Shown here piece after piece: positions 14,642-24,492 of a stretch of 52,295 nt of DNA (positions within the stretch are counted from its first letter, which is position 1; every line of letters starts with the position of its first letter). The notes beneath the pieces were generated by a model. The model was not told the origin of the DNA and did no database searches. It was given only the letters and a program-made list of their open reading frames with translations. Where the stretch lies: positions 1 through 52,295 of the IMG/VR virus record IMGVR_UViG_3300045963_000039. One strand, written 5' to 3'. The position numbers and the translations under genes were made by a program. The DNA comes from a virus.

Positions 14642-16123
14642 ATGGCGTTAGACGCAAATATAAGAGGGAGTTCCTCTGGAAATGGTGCTGAGGTTACAGC
14701 AACTAATGAATTAAGAGTTACTGGAGGTAGTGCAACTCTAGCAAATGCAGGCTATGCTGTTCATGCTTTCGAGAACTCAGATGGCACATATACTTCTGGA
14801 GTCCCTTATAGGATGTCTCCAAGAGTTACTGCTAATAAAGCGTTAAATGTAGGACAAGAGACTCCACTGTTCGACTATACATTCAACGCTACAGCTCAGA
14901 ATACCTCTCTATGGAAACATGTCTTTGTTACTCAAACAATGACACAATCCTCTGGATTCTTGAACGTTAATGCAAATGCTACAGGAACTACAACTACTCA
15001 CTGTTATCTACAAACATGGGCGCACTTTGCCCTTCGTGGTGGAAGTGGCATAAATGTATCCTTTTCTGCTCAAACTTCTCTAGCAGTACCAGCAAACCAG
15101 GTATTTGAAACAGGCCTGTTTCTTGGAGTAGCTAATGCTGTACCTGGAGATGGTGTATTTATACGTTGGACATCTGCTGGATTATATGGTGTTCTTTTAT
15201 ATAATGGTACAGAAACTGCAACATCAGTTTTCTCAGCTTTTACGCCATCTGTAGGTGTAAACTATACCTTCTATATTAAATGTCATGAGAACGAAGTAGA
15301 GTTCTATGTAGCACCACAGGGCTCTGAGCCACACCTTCTAGGAGAAATCTCTACTCCAGCAGGTAATGGACAGCCTTTTACAACTACAGCTCTTCCATTT
15401 ACTATCTCCAATAGAAACGCTGCTGCTGTAACATCTGCCACTACTTTTAAAGTATCTGATGTCTTTATAAACGCAATAGATCTTAACTATAATATTCCGA
15501 TCTCTCAACAGCAAGCAATGCTTGGTTTGATGGGTTCACAAGGGCAAGATGGCGGCACTTTAGGTACTACTGCTGTGTTTCCTAATGCTGCTGGTGCAAC
15601 TACTGTAACAGGTGGCTCATTATCACAGACTGTAGCATTATCTACAGGTCTTGGCGGTCAAGTAGGTATTACTGCCACTGTACCAGGTGTTGATGGTATG
15701 GTTACTAACTTCCAAGTCCCTACAGGTGGCGTAGCACAGACTCCTCGTAGGCTTGTTATAACAGGAATGAGAGTATCATCAGTTAACATCGGTGCTGCTG
15801 TTGCTGGTACAGCCAGTACACTATCTTGGTCATTGGCATATGGTGCAACAGGTGGCTCTATACCATCATTAGCTCAAGCAGATACTGGTTCTTTTGTAAC
15901 TGCTACAGCTAAATCATGGAGAAGAGTTCCAGTCGGTATGCAATCTTGGATTATAGGTGCTGCTGTAGGTCAACGAGAAGTTGATATAGATGTTAAGTTT
16001 ACATCACCTATAGTTGTAAATCCAGGTGAATGGGTCGGTGCTTGCGCTAAGTTTATTCAAGGTACTACTACAGCCTCTCAAGTTATCTTTACTAATGTGA
16101 TGTTTGATACCCACTATATTTAA
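14642..16123 (+). CDS. Large virion surface or fibre protein (493 aa)
   Basis: An all-beta, Thr/Ala/Gly-rich protein beginning MALDANIRGSSSGNGAEVTA, a start seen in several phage structural proteins. A middle segment has a jelly-roll look (residues 75-280). The C-terminal part (RRLVITGMRVSSVNIGAAV, PSLAQADTGSF) looks like a second beta domain. No enzymatic motif. Likely a decoration or receptor-contact protein. Confidence 0.6.
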   Translation: MALDANIRGSSSGNGAEVTATNELRVTGGSATLANAGYAVHAFENSDGTYTSGVPYRMSPRVTANKALNVGQETPLFDYTFNATAQNTSLWKHVFVTQTMTQSSGFLNVNANATGTTTTHCYLQTWAHFALRGGSGINVSFSAQTSLAVPANQVFETGLFLGVANAVPGDGVFIRWTSAGLYGVLLYNGTETATSVFSAFTPSVGVNYTFYIKCHENEVEFYVAPQGSEPHLLGEISTPAGNGQPFTTTALPFTISNRNAAAVTSATTFKVSDVFINAIDLNYNIPISQQQAMLGLMGSQGQDGGTLGTTAVFPNAAGATTVTGGSLSQTVALSTGLGGQVGITATVPGVDGMVTNFQVPTGGVAQTPRRLVITGMRVSSVNIGAAVAGTASTLSWSLAYGATGGSIPSLAQADTGSFVTATAKSWRRVPVGMQSWIIGAAVGQREVDIDVKFTSPIVVNPGEWVGACAKFIQGTTTASQVIFTNVMFDTHYI

Positions 16124-16141
16124 GTAGTGGTATAAACATAA

Positions 16142-17536
16142 ATGTCATTATTATTAGCACTCTTAAATACTACAAGTGGAGTTACTGGAACTGAAGTTAG
16201 AACTAATAATAATGACTCACTAGTCTCTAGCGGTACAACTTCAGTACTAGGTGCTTCTACCTATTTAAATAAAAAAGATTTCGGAGTTATCTCTGGAACA
16301 ACTACAATTTCAGGGTCATTATCTTATAATAATAAATTTGACTCTATAAGTTCATCAGGAAGTGTTGGAGTCTCAATCTCCGGTACACTCTCCTATAATA
16401 ATATAAGTGATACTGTCTCCTCCTCTGGTACTGGGGTTATAGTAGCTACACTTAATAGAATAAATATAAATGACTCAGTAGTTTCATCAGGAACTTCTAT
16501 AGTTTCTGGAACTATTTCATTTATTAATAAAAATGATACAATATCTTCTATTGGTACAAGTACAATCTCCGGTAGTACTTCTTATCTACTCTTTAGTGAT
16601 AAAGTAGTCTCTAGTGGTAGTGTAGGCTCAGCAATATCTGGAACACTCTCCTATACTAACAAGAATGACACCTTAGTTTCTGCTGGTAATATACTAATAG
16701 TAGGCTCTACTTCTTACTTAAATAAGAATGATTTTTTAGTTTCTATAGGGACAGTCTTAGTATCTGGATTTGTAGCATTTCTTAATAAGAATGATACTAT
16801 AAGCTCTACTGGTTCCCCAAGTGTATCAGCTACTCTAAATAGAATACTATTTAATGATACTATAGTTGCATCTGGAAGTTCTGGAACAGCAGCATTTGGT
16901 ACTCTAGCCTATACAAATAAAGATGACAAAGTAGTATCTGCTGGAGTTGTATCAATACTAGGCTCTTCTAGTACTCTTAATAAGAATGATACTTTAATCT
17001 CTGCTGGTAATATACTAATATCAGGAAGTAGTTCTACTCGTAATAAGAATGACAACTTATTATCTTCTGGTAATGTAGGAAGCCCTATATCTGGAGCACT
17101 ATCTACTACCAACAAGAATGATACTATAAGCTCTTCGGGAACAAGTATAGTCTCTGGAACTGTTAGTAGAAATAATAATCCAGACTCAAATGCCTCTTCT
17201 GGAACTACTAAGATATTAGGTAGTCTAAGTTATACTGAATCTAGAGATAGAGTAAGCTCTACTGGAAGTATAGTACAAAGTTCAACAGGTACAGTATCTG
17301 TAAGAAATAAGAATGACTCAGGAGTGGCAGTAAGTGTTATACAAATTACTGGGTCTGCAAATGTAAAAGAAATAAAAGATGCTATATTCTCTTCTGGGTT
17401 TACTGGATCATTTAATATAGTTAATTCACAAGTTAAAGCTTATGTACTAAGATCTACTCCAATTATCATAGTCTCAAGTAAATCACCAAATATAGTATCT
17501 GTTTCTAGTACTATTAAAGTTATAAATACAATATAA
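16142..17536 (+). CDS. Repetitive beta-solenoid-like fibre protein
   Basis: 464 residues built mainly from about 17 imperfect repeats of 22-27 residues, consensus near NKNDTISSSGTSIVSGTLSY. Each repeat has the pattern N-x-x-D followed by a Ser/Gly-rich turn and a short strand. The last 60 residues are non-repetitive and basic. Probably a rod-like surface protein. Copy number could vary by recombination; no other function is visible. Confidence 0.65.
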   Translation: MSLLLALLNTTSGVTGTEVRTNNNDSLVSSGTTSVLGASTYLNKKDFGVISGTTTISGSLSYNNKFDSISSSGSVGVSISGTLSYNNISDTVSSSGTGVIVATLNRININDSVVSSGTSIVSGTISFINKNDTISSIGTSTISGSTSYLLFSDKVVSSGSVGSAISGTLSYTNKNDTLVSAGNILIVGSTSYLNKNDFLVSIGTVLVSGFVAFLNKNDTISSTGSPSVSATLNRILFNDTIVASGSSGTAAFGTLAYTNKDDKVVSAGVVSILGSSSTLNKNDTLISAGNILISGSSSTRNKNDNLLSSGNVGSPISGALSTTNKNDTISSSGTSIVSGTVSRNNNPDSNASSGTTKILGSLSYTESRDRVSSTGSIVQSSTGTVSVRNKNDSGVAVSVIQITGSANVKEIKDAIFSSGFTGSFNIVNSQVKAYVLRSTPIIIVSSKSPNIVSVSSTIKVINTI

Positions 17537-17544
17537 GGTAATAA

Positions 17545-18063
17545 ATGACAATACTATATGTCGATGATTCTGGGCCAATAATATGGCCTGATACTGACTC
17601 TCATGATATTAACTCTAAGAAGTTCTACTATATTAACTATAGGCCTTCTACTCGTATAAACTCTACAGAATATATAAAGGGGGTAGATGTTATCATCCCC
17701 TCTACTTCTAATGGTTGTATGTATGAGTGTGTGTCAGGGGGTATTAGTGCAATATCAGAGCCTATATTTGATACTACAGAGGGTAAATTTGTAGTAGATG
17801 GCACAGTAAAGTGGAAATGTAAGCCCTTCTTGGCTAGATTAGGTTCTGCTGATGTTATTACAATATCCTCTTGGACTGGAGATGTGGGAGTGACTACTTC
17901 CAGTCCTATTATATTGAATAATATAGCTACAGGAGTTAGAGTTGACTCAGCACCTTCTACAGTTAAGAAGATCACAATAACAAATCATATTACAGTTCTT
18001 AGATCTTCTGGTCGTACAGAAGAGTTTGAGAAAAGTATTATAATTCCTATTAAGACTTTATAA
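17545..18063 (+). CDS. Small virion surface protein (172 aa)
   Basis: The middle has MYECVSGGISAISEPIFD and DGTVKWKCKPF, a cysteine-bearing pattern common in short phage surface proteins. The C-terminal half resembles an Ig-like fold (ITISSWTGDVGVTTSS, KKITITNHITVLRSSGRTEE). Probably a head or fibre appendage. The overlapping stop and start (TAATG) tie it to the next gene. Confidence 0.55.
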   Translation: MTILYVDDSGPIIWPDTDSHDINSKKFYYINYRPSTRINSTEYIKGVDVIIPSTSNGCMYECVSGGISAISEPIFDTTEGKFVVDGTVKWKCKPFLARLGSADVITISSWTGDVGVTTSSPIILNNIATGVRVDSAPSTVKKITITNHITVLRSSGRTEEFEKSIIIPIKTL

Positions 18064-18560
18064 TGAGTACTGCTACTGTACAAGAAGAAAGAAGAAAGGC
18101 AGATGATCTAGCTGCACTATATACTAAATTAGGTGAACTAGCCTCTAAGTCTGAGACAAATGCAGATAGCATATCAAAGTTATGGGCTAGTCATACTACT
18201 GTAGAGAAAGAGATAGAGGCTAAACTAAGCTCGTTGACCACCTCTGTAACTACTTTCTCTACTCAATTTCAAGTATATATGGCCTCTCAAAAGTCATCTA
18301 GTGAAACTAAATATGATATATTTAAAACAGGATGGCCTGTATTAGTCACTCTGGTGGGTGCTGCCTTCTTTCTATTTCAACTAATAGACTCTAGACTTCC
18401 TCCTAAATTCGTACAACAACCCCCCGTAAAAGTAGAGTCTAGTACAGAGTCTCTAGAGTTTCTTAGACAAATGATGAAAGAGCAGAGTGAAACTATGAGT
18501 AAGATTAATGACTCTTTACTCGATATAAGTAACAAAAAGTCTGTTAAGTTCAGTAAATAA
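18063..18560 (+). CDS. Coiled-coil single-span membrane protein, lysis-associated
   Basis: 165 residues: a long charged coiled coil (about 5-85), one transmembrane segment (about residues 93-112, GWPVLVTLVGAAFFLFQLID), then a proline-rich linker and a second short helix. The layout and position directly before the holin suggest a spanin- or antiholin-like role, an inference from architecture alone. Confidence 0.55.
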   Translation: MSTATVQEERRKADDLAALYTKLGELASKSETNADSISKLWASHTTVEKEIEAKLSSLTTSVTTFSTQFQVYMASQKSSSETKYDIFKTGWPVLVTLVGAAFFLFQLIDSRLPPKFVQQPPVKVESSTESLEFLRQMMKEQSETMSKINDSLLDISNKKSVKFSK

Positions 18561-18575
18561 TTATATAGGAAAAGT

Positions 18576-18998
18576 ATGTTTGATATACCAGCAGCAGTAG
18601 AAGCAGGATCTAATTTAATTAGTAAGATCCTAGATAAAGTAGCACCTGATGCAGACTTTGCAGAAAAGAATAGAATTACTCTAGCTCTAACAGAGATGCA
18701 GAATGAGTATAATGTAGTTCTAGCACAATTAAAGATCAATGATACAGAGGCTGCATCTCCTAGCTTCTTTGTTGCTGGAGCAAGACCTGCTGCTATGTGG
18801 GTAGGCGTTATCTCATTGGCATACTCTGGCATTGGTATTTCACTCTTATCATGGATCAGTCTTCTATTCGGTGGAGCACCTCTACCATTCATAGATACCT
18901 CTACCCAAATGAACTTACTAATGGGTCTATTAGGTCTTGGTGGTATGCGTACTTATGAAAAGACTAAAGGTGTAGATACTAAAACTATGGGGAAATAG
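18576..18998 (+). CDS. Holin, GTA 3TM type
   Basis: 140 residues. The N-terminal amphipathic helices are followed by SFFVAGARPAAMWVGVISLA, the conserved Arg-Pro-containing start of the GTA_holin_3TM family, and two further hydrophobic segments (IGISLLSWISLLF and LLMGLLGLGGMRTYEK). Holins permeabilise the inner membrane and time lysis. The GH108 lysin lies 3.6 kb downstream, so the cassette is interrupted by terminase and portal genes. Confidence 0.8.
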   Translation: MFDIPAAVEAGSNLISKILDKVAPDADFAEKNRITLALTEMQNEYNVVLAQLKINDTEAASPSFFVAGARPAAMWVGVISLAYSGIGISLLSWISLLFGGAPLPFIDTSTQMNLLMGLLGLGGMRTYEKTKGVDTKTMGK

Positions 18999-19276
18999 TG
19001 CTAATAAAAGTCTCTGATATAAGAAAAGATTCTATACACATAAGATTTATACGAAGAGAAGATGCTAATTTAGAATATCCAGAGTATCTTACTCATACAA
19101 TATTAGAACCGATAGGTGATGGTGGGGCTGAATTAAAAGGATTTAATAATTCTTTTAAAATGACATCTAAAATATATAAAATGGTTTTAGAAGTAGCACG
19201 TCAACGAGGTTATATATATGTTAATGTTACTCGTATTAAAAATGATAAGCCAATAAAGAAGACATTCTGGCTATAA
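18998..19276 (+). CDS. Unknown basic protein (92 aa), GTG start
   Basis: Starts with GTG at 18998, which overlaps the holin TAG stop. The protein is basic (SDIRKDSIHIRFIRRED at the start, KNDKPIKKTFWL at the end). No family recognised. Confidence 0.55.
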   Translation: MLIKVSDIRKDSIHIRFIRREDANLEYPEYLTHTILEPIGDGGAELKGFNNSFKMTSKIYKMVLEVARQRGYIYVNVTRIKNDKPIKKTFWL

Positions 19277-19283
19277 GGATACT

Positions 19284-20621
19284 ATGTCAGTTATAACAAT
19301 ACCATACCAATTTACTCCTAGAATATATCAAAAGGAGCTATTAGCTGCTAGAGATCATGGGTTTAAAAGACTACTGGCTATCTACCACCGTAGAGCTGGT
19401 AAAGATAAAACTATGTTCAACATGACAGTCAGAGAGGCTGTAAAGAGAAGAGGTGTTTATTACTACTTCTTTCCAGAGTATGCTCAAGGAAGACGGGTAA
19501 TATGGGATGGGATGGACTCTTCTGGATTCCCATTCATAGAGCATATACCAGAGCCTCTCATCCAATCTAAGAATAGTACTGAGATGAAGATAGTCCTTAC
19601 AAATGGGAGTGTTATTCAAATTATGGGGACTGATAAGTTCAATAAAGTTCGTGGTGCTAATCCTGTAGGATGTGTATTCTCAGAGTATGCTTTCCAAAAC
19701 CCTAAAGCATGGAATATTATCAGACCTATTCTAGCAGAGAATGAAGGGTGGGCAGCATTTAACTCCTCTACAAATGGAAAAAACCATTTCTATGATATGT
19801 TCCAAATGGCCTCTAGAAATCAGAATTGGTTTGTACAGAATTATAATGTAGAACAAACCTTAGATGAGAATGGAAATAGATATGTATCTGATGAGGTAAT
19901 AGAGGAAGAAAGAGCCTCTGGTATGTCTGAAGAAATGATACAACAAGAGTTTTATAACTCATGGACTGCAAACTCACAAGGTTTTTATTATCTATCTCTA
20001 CTAGAAGACCTCGATAAAAGTGGTAATATTACTAAAGTTCCTCATGATCCTTCAGCTCCTGTAGAGACATGGTGGGATATTGGAATGGGAGATAGTACTT
20101 GTATCTGGTTTACTCAAACTATGGGTAAGGAAATTCATGTTATAGATTACTATGCATCCAACAATAAAGGATTAGATCACTATGCTAAGAAATTACAGAG
20201 TAATAGGTATGTCTACAAGTCTCATAACTTTCCTTGGGATATGATTAATACTGAGTTTGGTACAGGACGTACTCGCTATGAAGTTGCAGAAGAGCTCTTT
20301 AAAGGCACTAGACTTAACATACTCCCTAAACTAAGTAAAGAGGAGGGGATCAACGCAGTACGAATGATCCTCCCGCAATGTAGATTCGATAAGAAATTAA
20401 CACTAGATGGATTAGATGGATTAAAGAACTATAGAAAGGAGTGGGATGAAAAGAATCAAGTATTCAAAACAACACCAGTGCATGATTGGGCATCAGATCC
20501 AGCAGACGCATTTAGATATTTAGCAATAGGTATAACAATGCCTAAATCTAGATCTTTTAAAAATGAATTTATGAGAGCTAACTCTAAGTTAATCTCTACT
20601 AGAAATTGGAAGACAGCTTAA
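19284..20621 (+). CDS. terL: Terminase large subunit
   Basis: 445 residues. The ATPase shows a Walker A-type motif YHRRAGKDKT (about residues 34-43), Walker B GCVFSEYAF, and a coupling motif NSSTNGKNHFYD. The C-terminal nuclease has ETWWDIGMGDSTCIWF (RNase H-like first acidic residue) and HDWASDPADAFRYLAIG. The enzyme pumps DNA into the prohead and cuts it. The stop overlaps the portal ATG. Confidence 0.92.
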   Translation: MSVITIPYQFTPRIYQKELLAARDHGFKRLLAIYHRRAGKDKTMFNMTVREAVKRRGVYYYFFPEYAQGRRVIWDGMDSSGFPFIEHIPEPLIQSKNSTEMKIVLTNGSVIQIMGTDKFNKVRGANPVGCVFSEYAFQNPKAWNIIRPILAENEGWAAFNSSTNGKNHFYDMFQMASRNQNWFVQNYNVEQTLDENGNRYVSDEVIEEERASGMSEEMIQQEFYNSWTANSQGFYYLSLLEDLDKSGNITKVPHDPSAPVETWWDIGMGDSTCIWFTQTMGKEIHVIDYYASNNKGLDHYAKKLQSNRYVYKSHNFPWDMINTEFGTGRTRYEVAEELFKGTRLNILPKLSKEEGINAVRMILPQCRFDKKLTLDGLDGLKNYRKEWDEKNQVFKTTPVHDWASDPADAFRYLAIGITMPKSRSFKNEFMRANSKLISTRNWKTA

Positions 20622-22633
20622 TGGCAATAGAAGATTTAAAAGACTATGATTTAGCTACACGACACTGGCTCCGTTATCAACACTCCCTTCTAAGAGGACA
20701 TAATACCTACCAACGCCAAGCACGTCTCTGTGAGGACTTTTATTTAGGTGGTGGTAGGCAGTGGTCAGATGATGATAAACAGGCCTTAGATGACCTTGGA
20801 AGACCTTGGTTAGAAGAGAATATAATCTTTAGTACAGTTAATACTGTAGTAGGTTATCAAACTCAGTCTAGGATGGACATAGCATATAAACCTAGAGAAG
20901 ACGATGATCAGAAAATATCTGATGTACTCTCTAAGGTAGCGATGTTCTTAACAGATCAGAACAAGTTTCCTTGGAAAGAGAGTACAGTCTTTGCAGATGG
21001 GTTAATACAGCAAAGAGGTTACTTTGACATTAAAATGGACTTTAATGAGAATGTATATGGTGATATATCTATAGAGGTGTTAGATCCTCTTGATGTTATA
21101 CCAGATCCAGATTCTAAGAGTTATGACCCAGATGACTGGGCAGATGTAACAACTACCTCCTGGATGACCTTCGATGATATTAAGACTACCTACGGTCTAG
21201 CTAAATGGAGACAAGTTCAAGCTCAAATTGAGTCATCTCCTGACTTTGGTAGAGGTACTCTAGAGCAAGAAAGAAATAAATTTGGTACTACTAATAACTT
21301 CTCTTCTTTTTATGTAAGTGAAGCGGATGTACCACATGCTCGTATTATCAATAGACAGTACTGGAAGTTACAAAATAGAGAATTCTTCTTTGATCCAGTT
21401 GTAGGTGATCTATATCCTACTTCTGACTCTATGACTACTAAAGATAAAAAGAAGTATGCTAAAGATAATAAGTTTGAGATTATTAAGAAGACCACTAAGC
21501 GAGTAAGATGGACAGTATCTACAAAAGATGTAGTTCTATTTGATGAGTGGAGCCCTTATGATCACTTTACAACAGTCCCATACTTTCCTTATTTTAGGAG
21601 AGGTGTAACAGTAGGTCTTGTAGATAATCTTATTAAGACTCAAGAGATGCTTAATAAAGTATTCTCTCAAATATTGCATACAGTAAATACTACAGCAAAC
21701 TCTGGATGGATTGTAGAAGAAAACTCCTTATCTAATATGGATACAGAAGATCTTGAAGATGTAGGTGGTCAGACCGGCCTAGTATTAGAGTTTAAAGCTG
21801 GTAGACAAAAACCAGAAAAGATTGAACCAAATCAGGTTCCTAGTGGTCTAAAGGATTTAGTCACTTCAGGAATTGATCTAATAAGATTGATATCAGGAGT
21901 CTCTGAAACATTCCAAGGTGGAAAAGGCCCAGAGGTATCTGGTGCAGCTATACAATCTAGAGTTCATCAGTCAGCCATCCAACTGGCAAGTCCAATCGAC
22001 AACCTATTTAGAACTCGTAATATGATAGCTGACCGTATATTAAAGCTACTACAAGCTTTCTATACACAAGAAAGAACATTCATGATTGTTGGGCCTAATC
22101 CTAATGGGAAACATGTACCACAGAAAGTCACAATTAATAAAGAATCAGATGATGGTTCTAGCCTTATTAATGATATTACTGTTGGTAAATATGATGTTGT
22201 AATTGCAGATGTTCCTACACAGATTACCTTCCAAAATGCTCAGTTCTCTCAAGCTATAGAACTTAGAAAATATGGTGTTCAGATACCTGATGATGAAATG
22301 GTTCTAATGAGTACTCTATCTAGAAAAGTTGATATAGCTAAAAAGTTATCAGGAGATCAAACACCTGAACAACAACAGCAAGCTCAGCTTCAAGTTGAAA
22401 CAATGAAGAAGACTATCGAAGATATGGAGTCTAAAGCAAAAGCTAAGAATGCTGAGGCACTAAAACAAATAGCAGATGTTGCTACACTTATTGCAGCTAA
22501 TCCTAAATTAAGCCCATTAATGGATGCACTATTATCCACTCTAGATTCTGATGAGTCTACTGAATCACCTAATGAACAAGATCAAGCTCCTTCTGTACAG
22601 CCTGCTCAACCACAGCAATTAGGACAGACATAA
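20621..22633 (+). CDS. Portal protein, P22 type
   Basis: About 670 residues from the ATG at 20621, which overlaps the terminase stop (TAATG); a TTG at 20606 would add five residues and is less likely. Family features are FYLGGGRQWSDDDKQAL, the RPWLEENII region, VLDPLDVIPDPDS and a central GVSETFQGGKG segment of the P22-type portal. The C-terminus is a Gln-rich coiled coil. It forms the dodecameric DNA gate at one capsid vertex. Confidence 0.88.
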   Translation: MAIEDLKDYDLATRHWLRYQHSLLRGHNTYQRQARLCEDFYLGGGRQWSDDDKQALDDLGRPWLEENIIFSTVNTVVGYQTQSRMDIAYKPREDDDQKISDVLSKVAMFLTDQNKFPWKESTVFADGLIQQRGYFDIKMDFNENVYGDISIEVLDPLDVIPDPDSKSYDPDDWADVTTTSWMTFDDIKTTYGLAKWRQVQAQIESSPDFGRGTLEQERNKFGTTNNFSSFYVSEADVPHARIINRQYWKLQNREFFFDPVVGDLYPTSDSMTTKDKKKYAKDNKFEIIKKTTKRVRWTVSTKDVVLFDEWSPYDHFTTVPYFPYFRRGVTVGLVDNLIKTQEMLNKVFSQILHTVNTTANSGWIVEENSLSNMDTEDLEDVGGQTGLVLEFKAGRQKPEKIEPNQVPSGLKDLVTSGIDLIRLISGVSETFQGGKGPEVSGAAIQSRVHQSAIQLASPIDNLFRTRNMIADRILKLLQAFYTQERTFMIVGPNPNGKHVPQKVTINKESDDGSSLINDITVGKYDVVIADVPTQITFQNAQFSQAIELRKYGVQIPDDEMVLMSTLSRKVDIAKKLSGDQTPEQQQQAQLQVETMKKTIEDMESKAKAKNAEALKQIADVATLIAANPKLSPLMDALLSTLDSDESTESPNEQDQAPSVQPAQPQQLGQT

Positions 22634-23136
22634 TGAAATTTGATGAAGCTTTTGAGAAACTAATAGGTAATGAAGGTAGTTACTCTGGAAATAGTAATGA
22701 TTCTGGGAATTGGACAGGAGGAAAGATTAGCTCTGGTACTCTAAAAGGTACTAAGTATGGTATCTCAGCGGCCTCTTATCCATCTATAGATATTAAGAAT
22801 CTTACTCTTGAGCAAGCTAAAGGGATCTATATTAAGGACTACTGGAATAAGTTAGGTCTTGATAGACTGCCTCCAGAAATGGCTTTTGATATGTTTGATA
22901 CAGCAGTAAATAGTGGTGTGTCTAGAGCTATTAAGCTTTTACAACATACTGTTGGAACAATAGAAGACGGTATTATAGGGCCTAAAACATTAGATATTGC
23001 ATCTGATTTTATACCCTCAGTACTAAAAATGAGATTTAATGCAAATAGACTACTCTTTATGACTAATCTAAATGCATGGGATGATTTTGGCAAAGGATGG
23101 GCTAGAAGAGTAGCAAATAATATGCTACTTATTTAA
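22633..23136 (+). CDS. Endolysin, glycoside hydrolase 108 family
   Basis: 167 residues. The catalytic Glu lies in IGNEGSYSGNSND (Glu14), followed by GTKYGISAASYPSID, the GH108 pattern. The C-terminal half (MFDTAVNSGVSRAIKLLQ, GIIGPKTL) matches the peptidoglycan-binding PG_binding_3 part. It cleaves glycan strands of the cell wall. No signal peptide, so it depends on the holin. Its place between portal and scaffold genes is unusual and may mark an insertion or a virion-associated role. Confidence 0.85.
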   Translation: MKFDEAFEKLIGNEGSYSGNSNDSGNWTGGKISSGTLKGTKYGISAASYPSIDIKNLTLEQAKGIYIKDYWNKLGLDRLPPEMAFDMFDTAVNSGVSRAIKLLQHTVGTIEDGIIGPKTLDIASDFIPSVLKMRFNANRLLFMTNLNAWDDFGKGWARRVANNMLLI

Positions 23137-23143
23137 CTCGTTT

Positions 23144-23160
23144 CACTGAACGTATCAGTG
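23144..23160 (+). other. Intergenic hairpin after lysin
   Basis: CACTGA and TCAGTG with a 5-base loop. No T-tract follows, so it is more likely an mRNA processing or stability element than a terminator. Confidence 0.5.
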
Positions 23161-23189
23161 TTATAGTAACCTAACGATATAGGAAATGT

Positions 23190-24107
23190 ATGGCGTTTAA
23201 CGAAGAATATGATGATTTAGATGAAACTCTTGAAGATGAAGATCGTGGTAATGATCTAACTGGAGAAGATGATGAAGAGGCTGAAGATGAGGATTCAGAT
23301 GATACTGAAGAGTCAGAAGAGGAGGGAGATGATGAGGAAGTTGAAGAAGAGGAAGAGCCTGCTAAACCCAGTCCTGCAAGAATACCTAAAGCTAGATTAG
23401 ATGAAGTTATTCGTCAAAGAGAAGAGGCTAAAGAAAGGAATCTTTGGTTAGAGGAACAATTAGAGAAACTAATAAATCAAAAATCTTCTACTCAAGAGGC
23501 TGCAAAACCAGCAAAGCTAACTTATGATTATGCTACTGCTGAAGGTAAGTATATAGATTTAATCATAGAAGGTCAGACTAAAGAAGCAGCAGCTCTTAGA
23601 TCAGAGATTGATAGATTTAGACGTGATGAAATGATGGAGTTAATCTCCGAAGTTAAAAATACATCATCTGCTCAAGCTAAAACAGAATCAGCTCAAGCTC
23701 TAGATCAAGATAGATTTAATACTCTAATTGAGAACATGGAGTCTAAGTATAAGTTCCTAGACTCATCTCACAAATCTTATAATGAAGAAGCAGTAGATAC
23801 TATAAATACACTGTTAGCAGGCTATATAGCAGCAGGCAAAACTAAGTCAGAAGGACTCAGATTAGCAGTAAATAAAGTAGCACCCTTATATGAAAAAGAA
23901 GTTACACCTGTTAAACAAACTCTAGGTAAAAAGAGGATAGAAGAGTCTGGTAAGAAGGCTGTTGTAGCTGCTAAATCTCAACCACCTAAATCTAAATCAT
24001 CATCTGTAAAGAGTATAGATCTTGACGCTATTAATATAAATAAGTTGTCTGATAAAGACTTTAAGAGTCTTACAGAGAAAGAAAGGCGTACTCTAAGAGG
24101 TGACTAG
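23190..24107 (+). CDS. Capsid scaffold protein
   Basis: 305 residues. The first 60 are strongly acidic (long Asp/Glu runs), followed by ARIPKARLDEVIRQREEAKE, a motif typical of podovirus scaffolds next to N4-gp56 capsids, then a long coiled coil and a basic Lys/Ser-rich end that would bind the capsid protein. It guides prohead assembly and is absent from mature heads. Confidence 0.8.
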   Translation: MAFNEEYDDLDETLEDEDRGNDLTGEDDEEAEDEDSDDTEESEEEGDDEEVEEEEEPAKPSPARIPKARLDEVIRQREEAKERNLWLEEQLEKLINQKSSTQEAAKPAKLTYDYATAEGKYIDLIIEGQTKEAAALRSEIDRFRRDEMMELISEVKNTSSAQAKTESAQALDQDRFNTLIENMESKYKFLDSSHKSYNEEAVDTINTLLAGYIAAGKTKSEGLRLAVNKVAPLYEKEVTPVKQTLGKKRIEESGKKAVVAAKSQPPKSKSSSVKSIDLDAININKLSDKDFKSLTEKERRTLRGD

Positions 24108-24116
24108 TTTGGTTTG

Positions 24117-24136
24117 CAGCTTACCATTCTAAGCTG
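24117..24136 (+). other. Intergenic hairpin after scaffold gene
   Basis: CAGCTTA and TAAGCTG form a perfect 7-bp stem with a 6-base loop between the scaffold stop and the next ribosome-binding site. No T-tract. Confidence 0.55.
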
Positions 24137-24153
24137 AGTAAATTGGAGATTAA

Positions 24154-24492
24154 ATGAGTTTCGTAATTAATAATGGCTTTAAACGTGTAGTAACTATTAC
24201 TGGTTATTTTCAAGCTGATGGTACTCCTGGTCAGATCCAAGGTGTTCCAGTATGGTCTGTATCTAAACCAAGTGCATCTTTGGTAGTTGCTCCAGATGGT
24301 ATGAGTGCAGAGGTATTCTATGTCTCTCCTGATACTGCTGTCGAAGTAACTTCAGTTGCTAATGGTGATCTTGGTACTGGCGTATCTCATGTAACTATTA
24401 CTGATGTTTTCGATATGGTGGAACTTCCCGTGGTTAGTACTATTAGTGCTGTATCTGGAACATCTACTGTATCTGATCAAATCCCAGTATAA
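24154..24492 (+). CDS. Ig-like head decoration protein candidate
   Basis: 112 residues, all-beta and small-residue rich, with an Ig/BIG-like pattern (FQADGTPGQIQGVPVWSVS, SAEVFYVSPDTAVEVTSVAN). Position between scaffold and capsid genes fits a decoration protein. Its stop overlaps the next ATG. Confidence 0.6.
   Translation: MSFVINNGFKRVVTITGYFQADGTPGQIQGVPVWSVSKPSASLVVAPDGMSAEVFYVSPDTAVEVTSVANGDLGTGVSHVTITDVFDMVELPVVSTISAVSGTSTVSDQIPV

Noticed and set aside
17637-17975. Minus-strand frames inside the structural block (also 11884-12144, 18377-18892, 39581-39898)
   Set aside because: They are antisense to clear structural genes, lack ribosome-binding sites and look like shadows.
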